Positions 26,933 to 35,532 of a stretch of DNA of 64,000 nt are shown here, in pieces. The stretch spans positions 405,494-469,493 of the forward strand of contig NZ_JAFKOJ010000003.1 of the NCBI RefSeq assembly GCF_017303275.1, written 5' to 3'. The notes beneath the pieces were generated by a model. The model saw nothing but the letters and a program-made list of their open reading frames with translations. It was not told the origin of the DNA and did not search any database. Source of the DNA: Bacillus sp. NTK034. GTDB lineage: Bacteria; Bacillota; Bacilli; Bacillales; Cytobacillaceae. Position numbers and translations under genes: made by a program. Numbering within the stretch: position 1 is the stretch's first letter; every line of letters begins with the position of its first letter.

Positions 26933-28321
26933 TTGCAGGATTTTTTAACACTTGGCATTTCAAAAAAACGAACCGAGCTTTTGCTTAAGGCTGGCATCGG
27001 GAATCCTACCCCCATCCAGGAGAAAGCCATTCCCGCTTTAATGGAGGGAAGGGATATCATTGCCCAGGCACAGACCGGAACAGGAAAGACATTTGCTTTT
27101 ATCCTGCCGATTCTTGAAAAGCTGGAGCCGGCAGCATCCCATATACAAGCACTGATTGTTACACCCACAAGAGAATTAGCCCTGCAGATCACGGGAGAAG
27201 TTCAAAAACTGACTGCGGCTGATGATATAGAGGTTTTAGCTGTGTATGGCGGCCAGGATGTAGACAAACAGCTGAACAAACTAAAGAAAAATGTCCATAT
27301 TGTTGTCGGAACTCCCGGACGGCTGCTCGACCATATTAATAGAAAAACTATTGATTTATCAAAGACAGATTTTTTAGTCTTGGATGAAGCCGATCAAATG
27401 CTGCATATCGGTTTTCTGGGAGAAGTGGAAGATATAATTAATGAGACTCCCGAAAGCAGGCAGACCATGCTTTTTTCAGCCACAATTCCAGCAGAAATAA
27501 AAAAACTGGCACGAAAACACCTGAAAGAACCACAGTATATTCAAGTTGAAAAAACACAGGGACCGGCAGATTCAGTAAAGCAAATCGCCATACATACGAT
27601 CGACCGTGCCAAGCAGGCTACACTCATGCAATTAATTCAAACTCATAGACCTTATTTAGCCGTCATCTTTTGCCGGACCAAACGCAGGGTCAGCAAGCTT
27701 AATGATGTACTAAAATCAAATGGCTTCCAAAGTGATGAGCTGCACGGGGATTTATCCCAGTCCAAACGGGAACAAGTGATGAAACGATTCAGGGACGCAG
27801 AATTACAGCTATTAGTAGCAACTGATGTAGCAGCAAGGGGACTTGATGTGGAAGGTGTCACACATGTATTTAATTATGATATTCCACTGGATCCGGAAAG
27901 CTATGTTCACCGCATCGGAAGAACGGGAAGAGCTGGCATGAAGGGGCTTGCAATCACTTTTTATTCATCCGCAGACAAACCGCTTCTCGAAGCAATTGAA
28001 AAAGGGCTGAACATTTCAATATCAAGGCAGAACCTTGGCAAAAGCCAGGAAAAGCAAAAGCCATCCAGGCCACCAGAAAAAAACTCTCACCTGCAAAAAA
28101 GCCCATCTTCACGTGGAAGAAAGAAAAAGGATAATTGGGACGATGCAGACAGAAAAAAGAATGAAGGCAAAACTTCCCCAACAAAGAGCAGAAAAAGCCA
28201 AAGGAAAAAATCCATACCGTTGAATTCAGCTGGTAATGTAAACCGCAGTAAATCACAATCCAAAAAGAAGACTTCAGCGCCTAAAACTGTGAGTGACATG
28301 TCAAAAAGACGCGGAAGGTGA
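26933..28321 (+). CDS. DEAD-box RNA helicase with a basic C-terminal tail
   Basis: 462 residues. The core carries the Q motif (PTPIQ), [29 protein letters not shown] and [10 protein letters not shown]. Residues ~370-462 are a lysine/serine-rich disordered tail that probably binds RNA. Size and tail resemble CshB or DeaD-type cold-shock helicases; which one cannot be decided here. The start is TTG with AAAGTAGGG upstream, and the family N-terminus ([14 protein letters not shown]) begins right after it. It is followed 22 bp later by a hypothetical gene that may be co-transcribed. Confidence 0.88.
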   Translation: MQDFLTLGISKKRTELLLKAGIGNPTPIQEKAIPALMEGRDIIAQAQTGTGKTFAFILPILEKLEPAASHIQALIVTPTRELALQITGEVQKLTAADDIEVLAVYGGQDVDKQLNKLKKNVHIVVGTPGRLLDHINRKTIDLSKTDFLVLDEADQMLHIGFLGEVEDIINETPESRQTMLFSATIPAEIKKLARKHLKEPQYIQVEKTQGPADSVKQIAIHTIDRAKQATLMQLIQTHRPYLAVIFCRTKRRVSKLNDVLKSNGFQSDELHGDLSQSKREQVMKRFRDAELQLLVATDVAARGLDVEGVTHVFNYDIPLDPESYVHRIGRTGRAGMKGLAITFYSSADKPLLEAIEKGLNISISRQNLGKSQEKQKPSRPPEKNSHLQKSPSSRGRKKKDNWDDADRKKNEGKTSPTKSRKSQRKKSIPLNSAGNVNRSKSQSKKKTSAPKTVSDMSKRRGR

Positions 28322-28343
28322 CCATAATTAAAGGAGGAACAAT

Positions 28344-28925
28344 ATGTTAAAAGAACGGATTGAAAATCATCTTAAAAAACCAGAAAACGAAATATACAAA
28401 GAAGAAAAGGAATTTGCTGAAAAGCATCAGCTATTATCAAATGCTGAAACTTTAATAGTCAAAAATCCTGAAACTCGCTTTGCAAATGCTTATATAGAGA
28501 GAGGAAACAAGGAAACAGAAGAAGTCCTCTCACAGGAGACTTTCGATTTTCTAAACCAGCCTATCGATTATTTTGTAAAAAACATTAAAGAGTTTATGTA
28601 CCTTGAGTCTGAATGGTTTGGGATTATTGGGGCAGAAGCCATCTCATTTGAATTCGATGACCTTTTCCGAAACTATGATGTCATGCTTGGACTTAAATTG
28701 CCTAAGAAGAAAGCAGAAGCAATAAGGTCATATTTAAAAAGGACATTACAAGGTGATTCAGCAACATTTGATTTAATGTTTAACCAGCAAGATGGGTTAT
28801 GGGAACTCAATTTTGCTTTGGATGACCTGGAGGGCTTTAAAGAAGATATGACCATAAACGAAGCTTACAATCTAATTTACAGATATCTATTCTTATTGGC
28901 AGAAAAAATTGAGGAAGCAAACTAA
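28344..28925 (+). CDS. Hypothetical protein, 193 aa
   Basis: 193 residues, acidic, soluble, alpha/beta. It starts with a charged helix (LKERIENHLKKPENEIYKEE). I do not recognise a catalytic motif. AAAGGAGGAAC is a strong ribosome binding site. Only 22 bp separate it from the DEAD-box gene, so the two may form an operon, but no functional link is visible. Confidence 0.7.
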   Translation: MLKERIENHLKKPENEIYKEEKEFAEKHQLLSNAETLIVKNPETRFANAYIERGNKETEEVLSQETFDFLNQPIDYFVKNIKEFMYLESEWFGIIGAEAISFEFDDLFRNYDVMLGLKLPKKKAEAIRSYLKRTLQGDSATFDLMFNQQDGLWELNFALDDLEGFKEDMTINEAYNLIYRYLFLLAEKIEEAN

Positions 28926-28957
28926 AAAAGCGGTTCAATCGAACTGCTTTTTTTATT
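28924..28957 (+). terminator. Terminator
   Basis: AAAAAGCGGTTC / GAACTGCTTTTTTT stem with a four-base loop. Confidence 0.75.
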
Positions 28958-29037
28958 TATTTTATTTCCCATACCATGGATATTTCTTTGTGAAATTCTG
29001 CATGATATAGATTGTTAATAAAAAAGGAGGAATCAAA

Positions 29038-29670
29038 ATGGAAATTCAGTCTAACCAATTGCATCAAAACATGCATACGGGAAATATACCTCAGCAGCTC
29101 AACCATGGAGCACATGAAGTTCTAGATGTTCATGAAGTTTTATCAGGTACAGTCGGCACCTTAAACACATACTCACTTTTGCGTCAGCACGTACAAGATC
29201 AGGAACTGGCAAGTCTAATGGACCGCCAATATCAATTTATTCAAGAGGAGTACAATACTACACTGGAATGCTTCCAGACAGGTAAAGATCCTTCTAAACC
29301 AACCCAGAGCTATAAAATGAACCAGGATAATGATTTTATTTATGGTTTAAAGCCTGCTCAGCCAAAGAAGCCAATCCAATCTATCTCCGAAATGAATGAA
29401 GAAACAGTTTCCGGCTGCCTTCTGGGAGCATTAAAATCGGCCGCTTCCATGAAAACAATGGCTGCACTCGAAACAACAAATCCTGTTGTTCGTAGAGTAC
29501 TGGCTGATTCAGTCCCAAATTGCATTGAGATGGCTTATGAACTTTCGATTTATCAAAACAAACATCATTATTACCAGGTACCTCAGTTTACACAGCAGGA
29601 TATGCAGCAAATGTTAAATGCATATGCTCCTGCTCAAGGGCAAATGCCTAATCCTAATATTCCTCATTAA
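29038..29670 (+). CDS. Spore coat protein, CotF family
   Basis: 210 residues. A ferritin-like helical core (about 25-190) contains EVLDVHEVLSGTVGTL, SLLRQHVQDQELASLMDRQ and NPVVRRVLADSVPNCIEMAYEL. The ends are Gln/Asn/Pro-rich, as in CotF/YhcQ-type coat proteins. It is predicted to be made in the mother cell and deposited on the spore coat. AAAAGGAGGAATC precedes the ATG. Monocistronic, with a strong terminator. Confidence 0.85.
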   Translation: MEIQSNQLHQNMHTGNIPQQLNHGAHEVLDVHEVLSGTVGTLNTYSLLRQHVQDQELASLMDRQYQFIQEEYNTTLECFQTGKDPSKPTQSYKMNQDNDFIYGLKPAQPKKPIQSISEMNEETVSGCLLGALKSAASMKTMAALETTNPVVRRVLADSVPNCIEMAYELSIYQNKHHYYQVPQFTQQDMQQMLNAYAPAQGQMPNPNIPH

Positions 29671-29671
29671 A

Positions 29672-29709
29672 AAAAGAGCCCCTTGGTAAAATGCCAGGGG
29701 CTCTTGCAT
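29672..29709. terminator. Terminator between convergent genes
   Basis: AAAGAGCCCC / GGGGCTCTT stem with an inner TTGG/CCA pairing. Confidence 0.7.
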
Positions 29710-29725
29710 TCTTTTGCATATGTGG

Positions 29726-30019
29726 TTATTTAAAGGTTTCATTCGATAATGGAGAGCCAGCAGATGTATGCTGATTCATCCATTCAAGAGATACTTTGGA
29801 AACTGTCTGCCAATCTGGAATCTTATCCTTAAATTTTTCAATCCAGCTCATTGCGAATTGGGAATCAATGCCTTTTTCCTCACATTGGCTTAAAAAATCC
29901 TGTACGGCTGATTGATTAAATTGACCCCAGCCTCCGCATATGTTCTGCCAAATCTGTTCAATAGAAGCTTGTATGGGTGAATCAATATTCGTTTTGCCGT
30001 GTTGATTATGATTGTGCAT
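29726..30019 (-). CDS. Hypothetical protein, 97 aa
   Basis: 97 residues, Gln/Trp-rich, with a His/Asn-rich N-terminus (MHNHNQHGK) and helices containing WQNICGGWGQFNQSAV. The ATG at 30019 has GGAG nine bases upstream; the longer frame runs through that site. No known domain. Opposite the coat gene; a spore role is possible but only inferred from position. Confidence 0.6.
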   Translation of the reverse strand: MHNHNQHGKTNIDSPIQASIEQIWQNICGGWGQFNQSAVQDFLSQCEEKGIDSQFAMSWIEKFKDKIPDWQTVSKVSLEWMNQHTSAGSPLSNETFK

Positions 30020-30176
30020 ACATAAACTCTCCTTTTTATTTAATATCAATTTCATTATGTCCTTCGGAATTAGAAGTCATGTGCGAGGCAAAATAATCCT
30101 ATAAAATAAAAAAATCTTTAATGAAACATAAAAATTATAGCCTGTTTATAGGATCTCATCACAATTTTCCAGGCAA

Positions 30177-30214
30177 CCATGACATTTATCATGGTTTGTA
30201 CATGACACTCATGT
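30177..30214 (+). promoter_or_regulatory. DesR-like operators upstream of des
   Basis: Two inverted repeats: CCATGA-N6-TCATGG (30177-30194) and ACATGA-N3-TCATGT (30200-30214). Their centres are about 21.5 bp apart, two helical turns. They share the TCATG half-site and lie 60-100 bp upstream of the desaturase. In B. subtilis DesR activates des from repeats in the same position. Confidence 0.65.
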
Positions 30215-30276
30215 CTACAAAACCTTCTGAAAACCCTTTATCATAAGGTTAACGTCATGAAGAAGGGAATTAAAAA

Positions 30277-31320
30277 ATGACTTCTAAAGAAAAACAACTC
30301 AACTTAAAAAAACAAATGGCACCATATGAAAAATCAGATTTAACACGCAGCACCATGCAGCTGGTCAATACACTGGGACCTTTTTTCCTGCTGTGGTTCC
30401 TTGCTTATAAGAGCCTGAGCATTTCTTACCTGCTGACGCTTGGCATATCTGTCATTGCAGCAGGCTTTCTGGTCAGGATCTTCATCATTTTCCATGATTG
30501 CTGCCACCATTCCTTTTTCAAAAATCGCAAAGCAAACAAAATCGTTGGCACATTCACAGGGATCCTTACCATTTTCCCTTATCACCAATGGCAGCATGAC
30601 CACAATGTTCACCATGCAACCAGCGGTAATCTGGACAAGCGTGGTACAGGAGATATCTGGACACTGACTGTGAAAGAATACCAGGATGCGTCATGGCCGA
30701 CACGTGCAGCTTATCGCATTTACCGCAATCCGTTCGTCATGTTAGGGTTAGGCCCGATTTATGTATTTTTGTTGAAAAACCGATTTAACAGAAAAGGGGC
30801 AAGAAAGAATGAACGCATCAATACTTATCTTACAAATGCAGCCATCGCTGGTTTGTATGCGTTCATGTGCTGGGCCATCGGATGGGAAGCATTCCTGATG
30901 GTGCAAGGACCAATCTTTCTAATTTCCGGAGCAGCGGGAATTTGGCTTTTCTATGTACAGCATACATTTGAAGACTCCTATTTTGAAGAAGATGATAAGT
31001 GGGAGTATGTAAAAGCGGCAGTAGAAGGAAGCTCCTTTTACAAGCTTCCAAAAGTGCTTCAGTGGCTGACCGGGAACATCGGGTTCCATCATATTCATCA
31101 CTTAAGCCCGCGCGTGCCTAACTATAATCTAGAAAGCGCACATTATAATACAGCTGAGCTCCAGAATGTACCGACCATTACGCTTTCGACCAGCCTGAAG
31201 TCCCTTCGATTCCGCTTATGGGATGAAGAAGCCCAGGACTTCACGGGTTATGGAACAGCCAGGCAGTCTGCACTCAGAAAAAAACAAAGCAGAGCAAAAA
31301 CGGCATCTGTGAAGCCATAA
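30277..31320 (+). CDS. des: Membrane phospholipid fatty-acid desaturase
   Basis: 347 residues, integral membrane. The three histidine boxes that bind the di-iron centre are present: HDCCHH, HDHNVHH and HIHH. Hydrophobic helices flank them (about 25-65 and 170-220). It introduces a double bond into membrane acyl chains on cold shock to restore fluidity. It is followed by a terminator and then by desK-desR, the thermosensor pair that controls it in B. subtilis. Confidence 0.93.
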   Translation: MTSKEKQLNLKKQMAPYEKSDLTRSTMQLVNTLGPFFLLWFLAYKSLSISYLLTLGISVIAAGFLVRIFIIFHDCCHHSFFKNRKANKIVGTFTGILTIFPYHQWQHDHNVHHATSGNLDKRGTGDIWTLTVKEYQDASWPTRAAYRIYRNPFVMLGLGPIYVFLLKNRFNRKGARKNERINTYLTNAAIAGLYAFMCWAIGWEAFLMVQGPIFLISGAAGIWLFYVQHTFEDSYFEEDDKWEYVKAAVEGSSFYKLPKVLQWLTGNIGFHHIHHLSPRVPNYNLESAHYNTAELQNVPTITLSTSLKSLRFRLWDEEAQDFTGYGTARQSALRKKQSRAKTASVKP

Positions 31321-31343
31321 CTTAGTCTATAGTCTACTGAAGA

Positions 31344-31384
31344 ACAGCTCCTTTGTGATATGATAGCAAAGGAGCTGTTTTATT
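31344..31384 (+). terminator. Terminator between des and desK
   Basis: AACAGCTCCTTTG / CAAAGGAGCTGTTTT stem. It overlaps the upstream part of the desK frame, which supports the later desK start at 31414. Confidence 0.8.
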
Positions 31385-31413
31385 ATTTCACGAATAAAAA
31401 GAGGGTACCTCAC

Positions 31414-32550
31414 ATGTTTAAAAAGTATTTCACCACATTGAAAAGTTCAGGCATTTCTCCTTATATATGGAGTGTATTCAGCATTTTGCCGTTTTATTTC
31501 ATCTTCAGATCCACCTCAAAAATCGCCATAGCCGTAGGGATTATCCTGACCATTTTATTTTTTATATCATTGCGTTTTGCCTTTATATCGCGGAAGTGGC
31601 CTGTCTATCTATGGACTGGCATCTTAATCAGCATATCGATTACAATGACCATTCTTTTTTCGTTTATTTACTTTGCTTTTTATATTGCTTATTACAATGG
31701 CCATATCAAAAACAGGATTGCATTTCTAACGTTATATGTCATCCATCTTGTCGCAACTACCATCTCAATTAACATTAATTTTGTCACACAAAAGCCATTA
31801 TTTCTTGAGCAGATACCTTTTATCATTATCATCTGGATCAGTGTAATTTTGCTTCCTTTTAACATCCACAATAAGAAAAAGCAGGAAATGCTTGAAGAAC
31901 AGCTCGAAGATGCCAACAAAAGGATTGCGGAGCTTGTCAAACAGGAAGAAAGGCAGCGGATTGCCCGCGATCTTCATGATACCCTTGGACAAAAATTGTC
32001 TCTGATCGGGTTAAAAAGCGATCTGGCCAGGAAGCTCATCAGCAAGGATCCTGACCAGGCAAAGGAAGAGCTTGTAGACGTTCAGCAAACGGCCAGAACA
32101 GCATTAAACGAAGTAAGAAAAATGGTTTCCCAGATGAGAGGAATCAGGCTGAAGGAAGAAATTATACTTGTTAAGCAAATTTTAAAGGCCGCCTCTATCG
32201 AATTTATCGGGGAAGAAGAAATCAAATTAAAGAATGTGTCACTATTCCTTGAGAATATTCTAAGCATGTGCATGAAAGAAGCTGTGACAAATGTAGTAAA
32301 ACACAGTAATGCAACAGAATGCCGAATAAGCATTGAACAAACCTGGAATGAAGTTAGCATTACTGTCCAGGATAACGGGGTCGGCATGAATCCTGCAACA
32401 GATGTCGGCAAGGGGTCCGGACTGCTTGGATTAGGAGAGCGGCTCGACTTTGTCAATGGAAGCCTTGAAATCGCATCTGAAAATGGAACAACGATTACAA
32501 TGAAGGTGCCAACAGTCGTAAAGGAAACAAATAAGGAGGAAAAGGCATGA
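31414..32550 (+). CDS. desK: Thermosensor histidine kinase DesK
   Basis: 378 residues. About five membrane helices (residues 20-150) are followed by a coiled-coil linker and a HisKA_3 dimerisation domain with RIARDLHDT. The phospho-acceptor is His188, the same number as in B. subtilis DesK. The C-terminal HATPase_c has NVVKHS, DNGVGM and GSGLLGLGERL. It senses membrane thickness and fluidity and phosphorylates DesR in the cold. ATG 31414 has GAGGG upstream. Its end overlaps desR by four bases. Confidence 0.92.
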   Translation: MFKKYFTTLKSSGISPYIWSVFSILPFYFIFRSTSKIAIAVGIILTILFFISLRFAFISRKWPVYLWTGILISISITMTILFSFIYFAFYIAYYNGHIKNRIAFLTLYVIHLVATTISININFVTQKPLFLEQIPFIIIIWISVILLPFNIHNKKKQEMLEEQLEDANKRIAELVKQEERQRIARDLHDTLGQKLSLIGLKSDLARKLISKDPDQAKEELVDVQQTARTALNEVRKMVSQMRGIRLKEEIILVKQILKAASIEFIGEEEIKLKNVSLFLENILSMCMKEAVTNVVKHSNATECRISIEQTWNEVSITVQDNGVGMNPATDVGKGSGLLGLGERLDFVNGSLEIASENGTTITMKVPTVVKETNKEEKA

Positions 32551-33146
32551 TTAAAATCGTCATAGCTGAAGACCAGCGGATGGTGCTTGGTGCTTTAGGA
32601 TCCCTGTTAAATCTCGAAGACGATATGGAGGTCATTGGCAAAGCATCGAATGGCAAGGAAGCCATATCTCTTGTCCAATCGCTCAAACCGGATATATGCA
32701 TCATGGATATTGAAATGCCGGAAAAGAGCGGCTTGGAAGCGGCGGAAGAATTGAAAGGCATGGGATGCAAAGTTATTATTCTGACAACCTTTGCAAGGTC
32801 AGGCTATTTTCAGCGTGCCCTTAAGGCCGGTGTAAGGGGATACTTATTAAAAGACAGCCCGAGTGAAGAGCTCGCCAGCTCAATCAGAAACGTCGTGGAA
32901 GGAAAGCGCATCTATGCACCTGAATTAATGGATGATGTATATGGAGAAGAAAACCCGCTGACCGACCGTGAAAAAGAGGTGCTTGAGCTGATTGCCGACG
33001 GCAAAAACACCAGGGAAATTGCCGACCAGCTCAGCATTAAAACAGGAACCGTCCGTAACTATATATCTGCTATTCTTGACAAGCTCGAAGTTACGAATAG
33101 GATTGAAGCCATTACCCAGTCCAAAGAGAAGGGCTGGTTTAAATAA
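32547..33146 (+). CDS. desR: Response regulator DesR (NarL/LuxR family)
   Basis: 199 residues: an N-terminal receiver with Asp54 as phospho-acceptor (CIMDIEMP) and Lys in the LLKDS loop, then a LuxR-type helix-turn-helix (LTDREKEVLELIADGKN...). The start overlaps the desK stop (ATGA), so the two are translationally coupled. Phosphorylated DesR is expected to bind the repeats at 30177-30214 and activate des. Confidence 0.92.
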   Translation: MIKIVIAEDQRMVLGALGSLLNLEDDMEVIGKASNGKEAISLVQSLKPDICIMDIEMPEKSGLEAAEELKGMGCKVIILTTFARSGYFQRALKAGVRGYLLKDSPSEELASSIRNVVEGKRIYAPELMDDVYGEENPLTDREKEVLELIADGKNTREIADQLSIKTGTVRNYISAILDKLEVTNRIEAITQSKEKGWFK

Positions 33147-33185
33147 AGGTGTTTCTTGCATAAAAAGGCAGCAGCCAACCCAGGC

Positions 33186-33497
33186 TTAGCTGTCCTTTTT
33201 CATTTTCTTTAATTCTTCCATAACAACGAAGGCCAAATCATCATTTCCAAACATTGATAGAACACCAAGCAATGTCTCATCAGGCACATCGCCCGCTTCT
33301 TCTTTTGGAACTGTCAGCTCCAGCGCTTCCTGCAGTGAAATATTTTTGCTTTGATCAGGGTATGCCTTTAAATAGATTTCCTCGGGATCTAAATTGTGAT
33401 TAATGCACCACTGGGCAAAAACGAGAATCATCATTTTTTCTTCGCCCTGATAGTTTTGAATAATTCTTTCTTCAAGCTCTTTGCTGTTCATTTTCAT
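33186..33497 (-). CDS. Hypothetical protein, 103 aa
   Basis: 103 residues, acidic and helical, with a motif-poor sequence (LVFAQWCINHNLDPEEIYLKAYP). AAGGAG lies four bases before the first ATG and ten before a second ATG two codons later (33491); either may be used. Convergent with desR. Family not recognised. Confidence 0.6.
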   Translation of the reverse strand: MKMNSKELEERIIQNYQGEEKMMILVFAQWCINHNLDPEEIYLKAYPDQSKNISLQEALELTVPKEEAGDVPDETLLGVLSMFGNDDLAFVVMEELKKMKKDS

Positions 33498-33579
33498 AAA
33501 TCTCCTTATGTATTTATATATTGATTATAGATATAAATCCATGATTTTTCATCTTAATTGCCATTTCTTTTGCAGATAG

Positions 33580-33594
33580 AATTTTCAGTAATCC
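33580..33594 (+). promoter_or_regulatory. CodY-box-like site upstream of ilvE
   Basis: AATTTTCAGTAATCC matches 11 of 15 positions of the CodY consensus and lies about 30 bp upstream of the -35 box. CodY represses branched-chain amino acid genes in Bacillus. Confidence 0.4.
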
Positions 33595-33625
33595 GAATTA
33601 ATTCTAAATTTATTGTTAATTCATA

Positions 33626-33654
33626 TTGACAATTAAATAGGAGAATATCATAAT
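33626..33654 (+). promoter_or_regulatory. Promoter of ilvE
   Basis: TTGACA (33626-33631) and CATAAT (33649-33654) with a 17-bp spacer. It implies a leader of about 260 nt before the ilvE start. Confidence 0.6.
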
Positions 33655-33689
33655 ATTAGAAAAACTTATAAAAACTTTAACAGATAACT

Positions 33690-33848
33690 GCACTACTGCC
33701 TTGAAGTAGAAAAGAGCGAAAGGGAACCTTTTCAAAAACAGCATATGAGTCTTATTACAATAACTGTAAGCAGCTGTTGAACATCCATATGGTTGTTGCC
33801 GGGAAGCAAGCCCTTTCGTCCACGCTCGGGGGATGACTGGGCGTTTTT
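33690..33848 (+). promoter_or_regulatory. Structured leader with an attenuator-like terminator before ilvE
   Basis: A string of hairpins lies between promoter and gene: CTACT/AGTAG, AAAGG/CCTTT and AACAGC/GCTGTT. It ends in a terminator at 33810-33848 (GCCC/GGGC plus TCGTCC/GGATGA arms, then TTTTTA). The CCCTTTCGTCC arm looks like T-box terminators, but I cannot find the canonical T-box 14-mer, so the class is open. Confidence 0.5.
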
Positions 33849-33924
33849 ATTTATCCTCTATTAAGAGCAGCAGGAAAAGCAGGCATGAGGTTTTTAAATC
33901 ATCTACAGATAGGGAGTTTTGACA

Positions 33925-35022
33925 ATGACTGAATTTAAAATTGAAATCAATCGCACACCTGAGAAAAAACAAAAACCTGCATTTGATAACCTGGAGTTTG
34001 GCAAAAATTTTACCGATCATATGTTTGAAATGGATTATACTGCCGGCCGGGGATGGCATGATCCAAGAATTGTACCTTACCAGCCTCTTTCACTTGATCC
34101 CGCTGCAATGATTTTCCATTATGGGCAAAGTGTCTTCGAAGGGTTAAAAGCATATCTTACAATCGATAATGAAGTACTGCTGTTCAGGCCTGAAAAGAAT
34201 ATGGAGAGATTGAATAAATCCAACTCCAGGTTATGCATTCCTGAAATTGATGAAGAGCTTGCTCTTTATGCCTTAAAAGAATTAATATCACTCGATCGTG
34301 ACTGGATTCCCAATGTTGAAGGAACCTCACTGTACATCCGTCCATTTGTCATTTCAACTGAGCCATACCTTGGAGTAGCACCATCAAAGAGATACAAATT
34401 CATCATTATCCTTTCTCCAGTAGGCGCCTACTATAAGGAAGGCATCAACCCTGTTAAAATTGCTGTTCAAAACGAATATGTCCGTGCTGTAAAAGGGGGA
34501 ACAGGCACTGCTAAAACCGGAGGAAACTATGCAGCGAGTCTGAAAGCACAGGAGCTTGCCAGCTTAACTGGATATTCACAGGTTCTATGGCTGGACGGAA
34601 AAGAAAATAAATATATTGAAGAAGTGGGAAGCATGAACATTTTCTTCAAAATTAACGGTGAAGTTGTAACACCTGAGCTGAATGGAAGCATTTTAGAAGG
34701 AATCACCAGAAACTCTGTACTCGAGTTACTGAAATACTGGAATATCCCTGTAGCAGAGCGCAGAATCTCCATTGAAGAAATTTACCAGGCACATGCGGAT
34801 GGACAGCTTGAAGAAGCATTTGGAACAGGCACTGCTGCTGTTATCTCTCCAATTGGCGAATTTTTCTGGGACAATAAGAAAATTGAAATCAGCGGTGGCA
34901 TCACCGGGGAATTATCCAAGAAAATCTATGATACTTTGACAGGCATTCAAAAAGGAACCGCACCAGACCCGTTTGGGTGGAGTGTAAAAGTGGAAAAAAA
35001 AGAGGCAGCAGGCATTAAGTAA
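33925..35022 (+). CDS. ilvE: Branched-chain amino acid aminotransferase
   Basis: 365 residues, fold-type IV PLP enzyme of the eukaryote-like BCAT class (YbgE/YwaA type). The PLP lysine lies in AKTGGNYAASL (about residue 197). Other family signatures are YGQSVFEGLKAY and FGTGTAAVISPIG. It interconverts Leu, Ile and Val with their keto acids. ATG 33925 has TAGGGAG eight bases before it. A CodY-like box and a terminating leader upstream point to amino-acid-dependent control. Confidence 0.92.
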   Translation: MTEFKIEINRTPEKKQKPAFDNLEFGKNFTDHMFEMDYTAGRGWHDPRIVPYQPLSLDPAAMIFHYGQSVFEGLKAYLTIDNEVLLFRPEKNMERLNKSNSRLCIPEIDEELALYALKELISLDRDWIPNVEGTSLYIRPFVISTEPYLGVAPSKRYKFIIILSPVGAYYKEGINPVKIAVQNEYVRAVKGGTGTAKTGGNYAASLKAQELASLTGYSQVLWLDGKENKYIEEVGSMNIFFKINGEVVTPELNGSILEGITRNSVLELLKYWNIPVAERRISIEEIYQAHADGQLEEAFGTGTAAVISPIGEFFWDNKKIEISGGITGELSKKIYDTLTGIQKGTAPDPFGWSVKVEKKEAAGIK

Positions 35023-35038
35023 TCCCCAATGCAGGCAT

Positions 35039-35070
35039 GGATCGGCATCATAAAGCCGATCCTTTTTTAT
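35039..35070 (+). terminator. Terminator of ilvE
   Basis: GGATCGGC / GCCGATCC stem with an eight-base loop and a T run. Confidence 0.8.
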
Positions 35071-35136
35071 TTTAGGCATGAAAATCTGCTAAAATGGGAA
35101 AATAAAGAAAGAACCTATTACGAGGGGAGATAAAAA

Positions 35137-35403
35137 ATGGACAAGATAGAAGTTGGAGAAGTGTTTACAATAAGTGATGAAAATGATCAGGAAATGGAAG
35201 TGGAGGTCCTCGCTTCTGCAGAGGTAGATGGCCATCAATATGCTGCTGTCAGCTTCGTAGAAGATCTTGAAGAAGACACAGAAGAAGATATCGACGTGTT
35301 CTTCTTAAAACTGGATGAAGACGGCGACTTCACACCCATTGAAAGCGATGAAGAATTTTCCAAAGTCTCTGCCGTATTCGAGGAAATGATAAATGAGGAA
35401 TAG
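35137..35403 (+). CDS. DUF1292 family protein
   Basis: 88 residues, strongly acidic (runs of Glu and Asp near 45-52 and at the end). The layout FTISDENDQEMEVEVLASAEVDG...YAAVSF fits the DUF1292 (YrzB-like) family of unknown function. GAGGGGAG precedes the ATG. Monocistronic with a strong terminator. Confidence 0.8.
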   Translation: MDKIEVGEVFTISDENDQEMEVEVLASAEVDGHQYAAVSFVEDLEEDTEEDIDVFFLKLDEDGDFTPIESDEEFSKVSAVFEEMINEE

Positions 35404-35404
35404 A

Positions 35405-35437
35405 AGAGAAGGAATGATTCCTTCTCTTTTTTTACAT
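35405..35437 (+). terminator. Terminator
   Basis: AGAGAAGGAA / TTCCTTCTCT stem with a three-base loop and seven T residues. Confidence 0.85.
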
Positions 35438-35532
35438 AGGAAAATGCTTAAGCTCCTAATCTTCAGAAAACGTAATTTTCTTCAAAATTAATGCGCAAAT
35501 CTCACAAAAGGAATGAAACAGCAGGTGATCCA

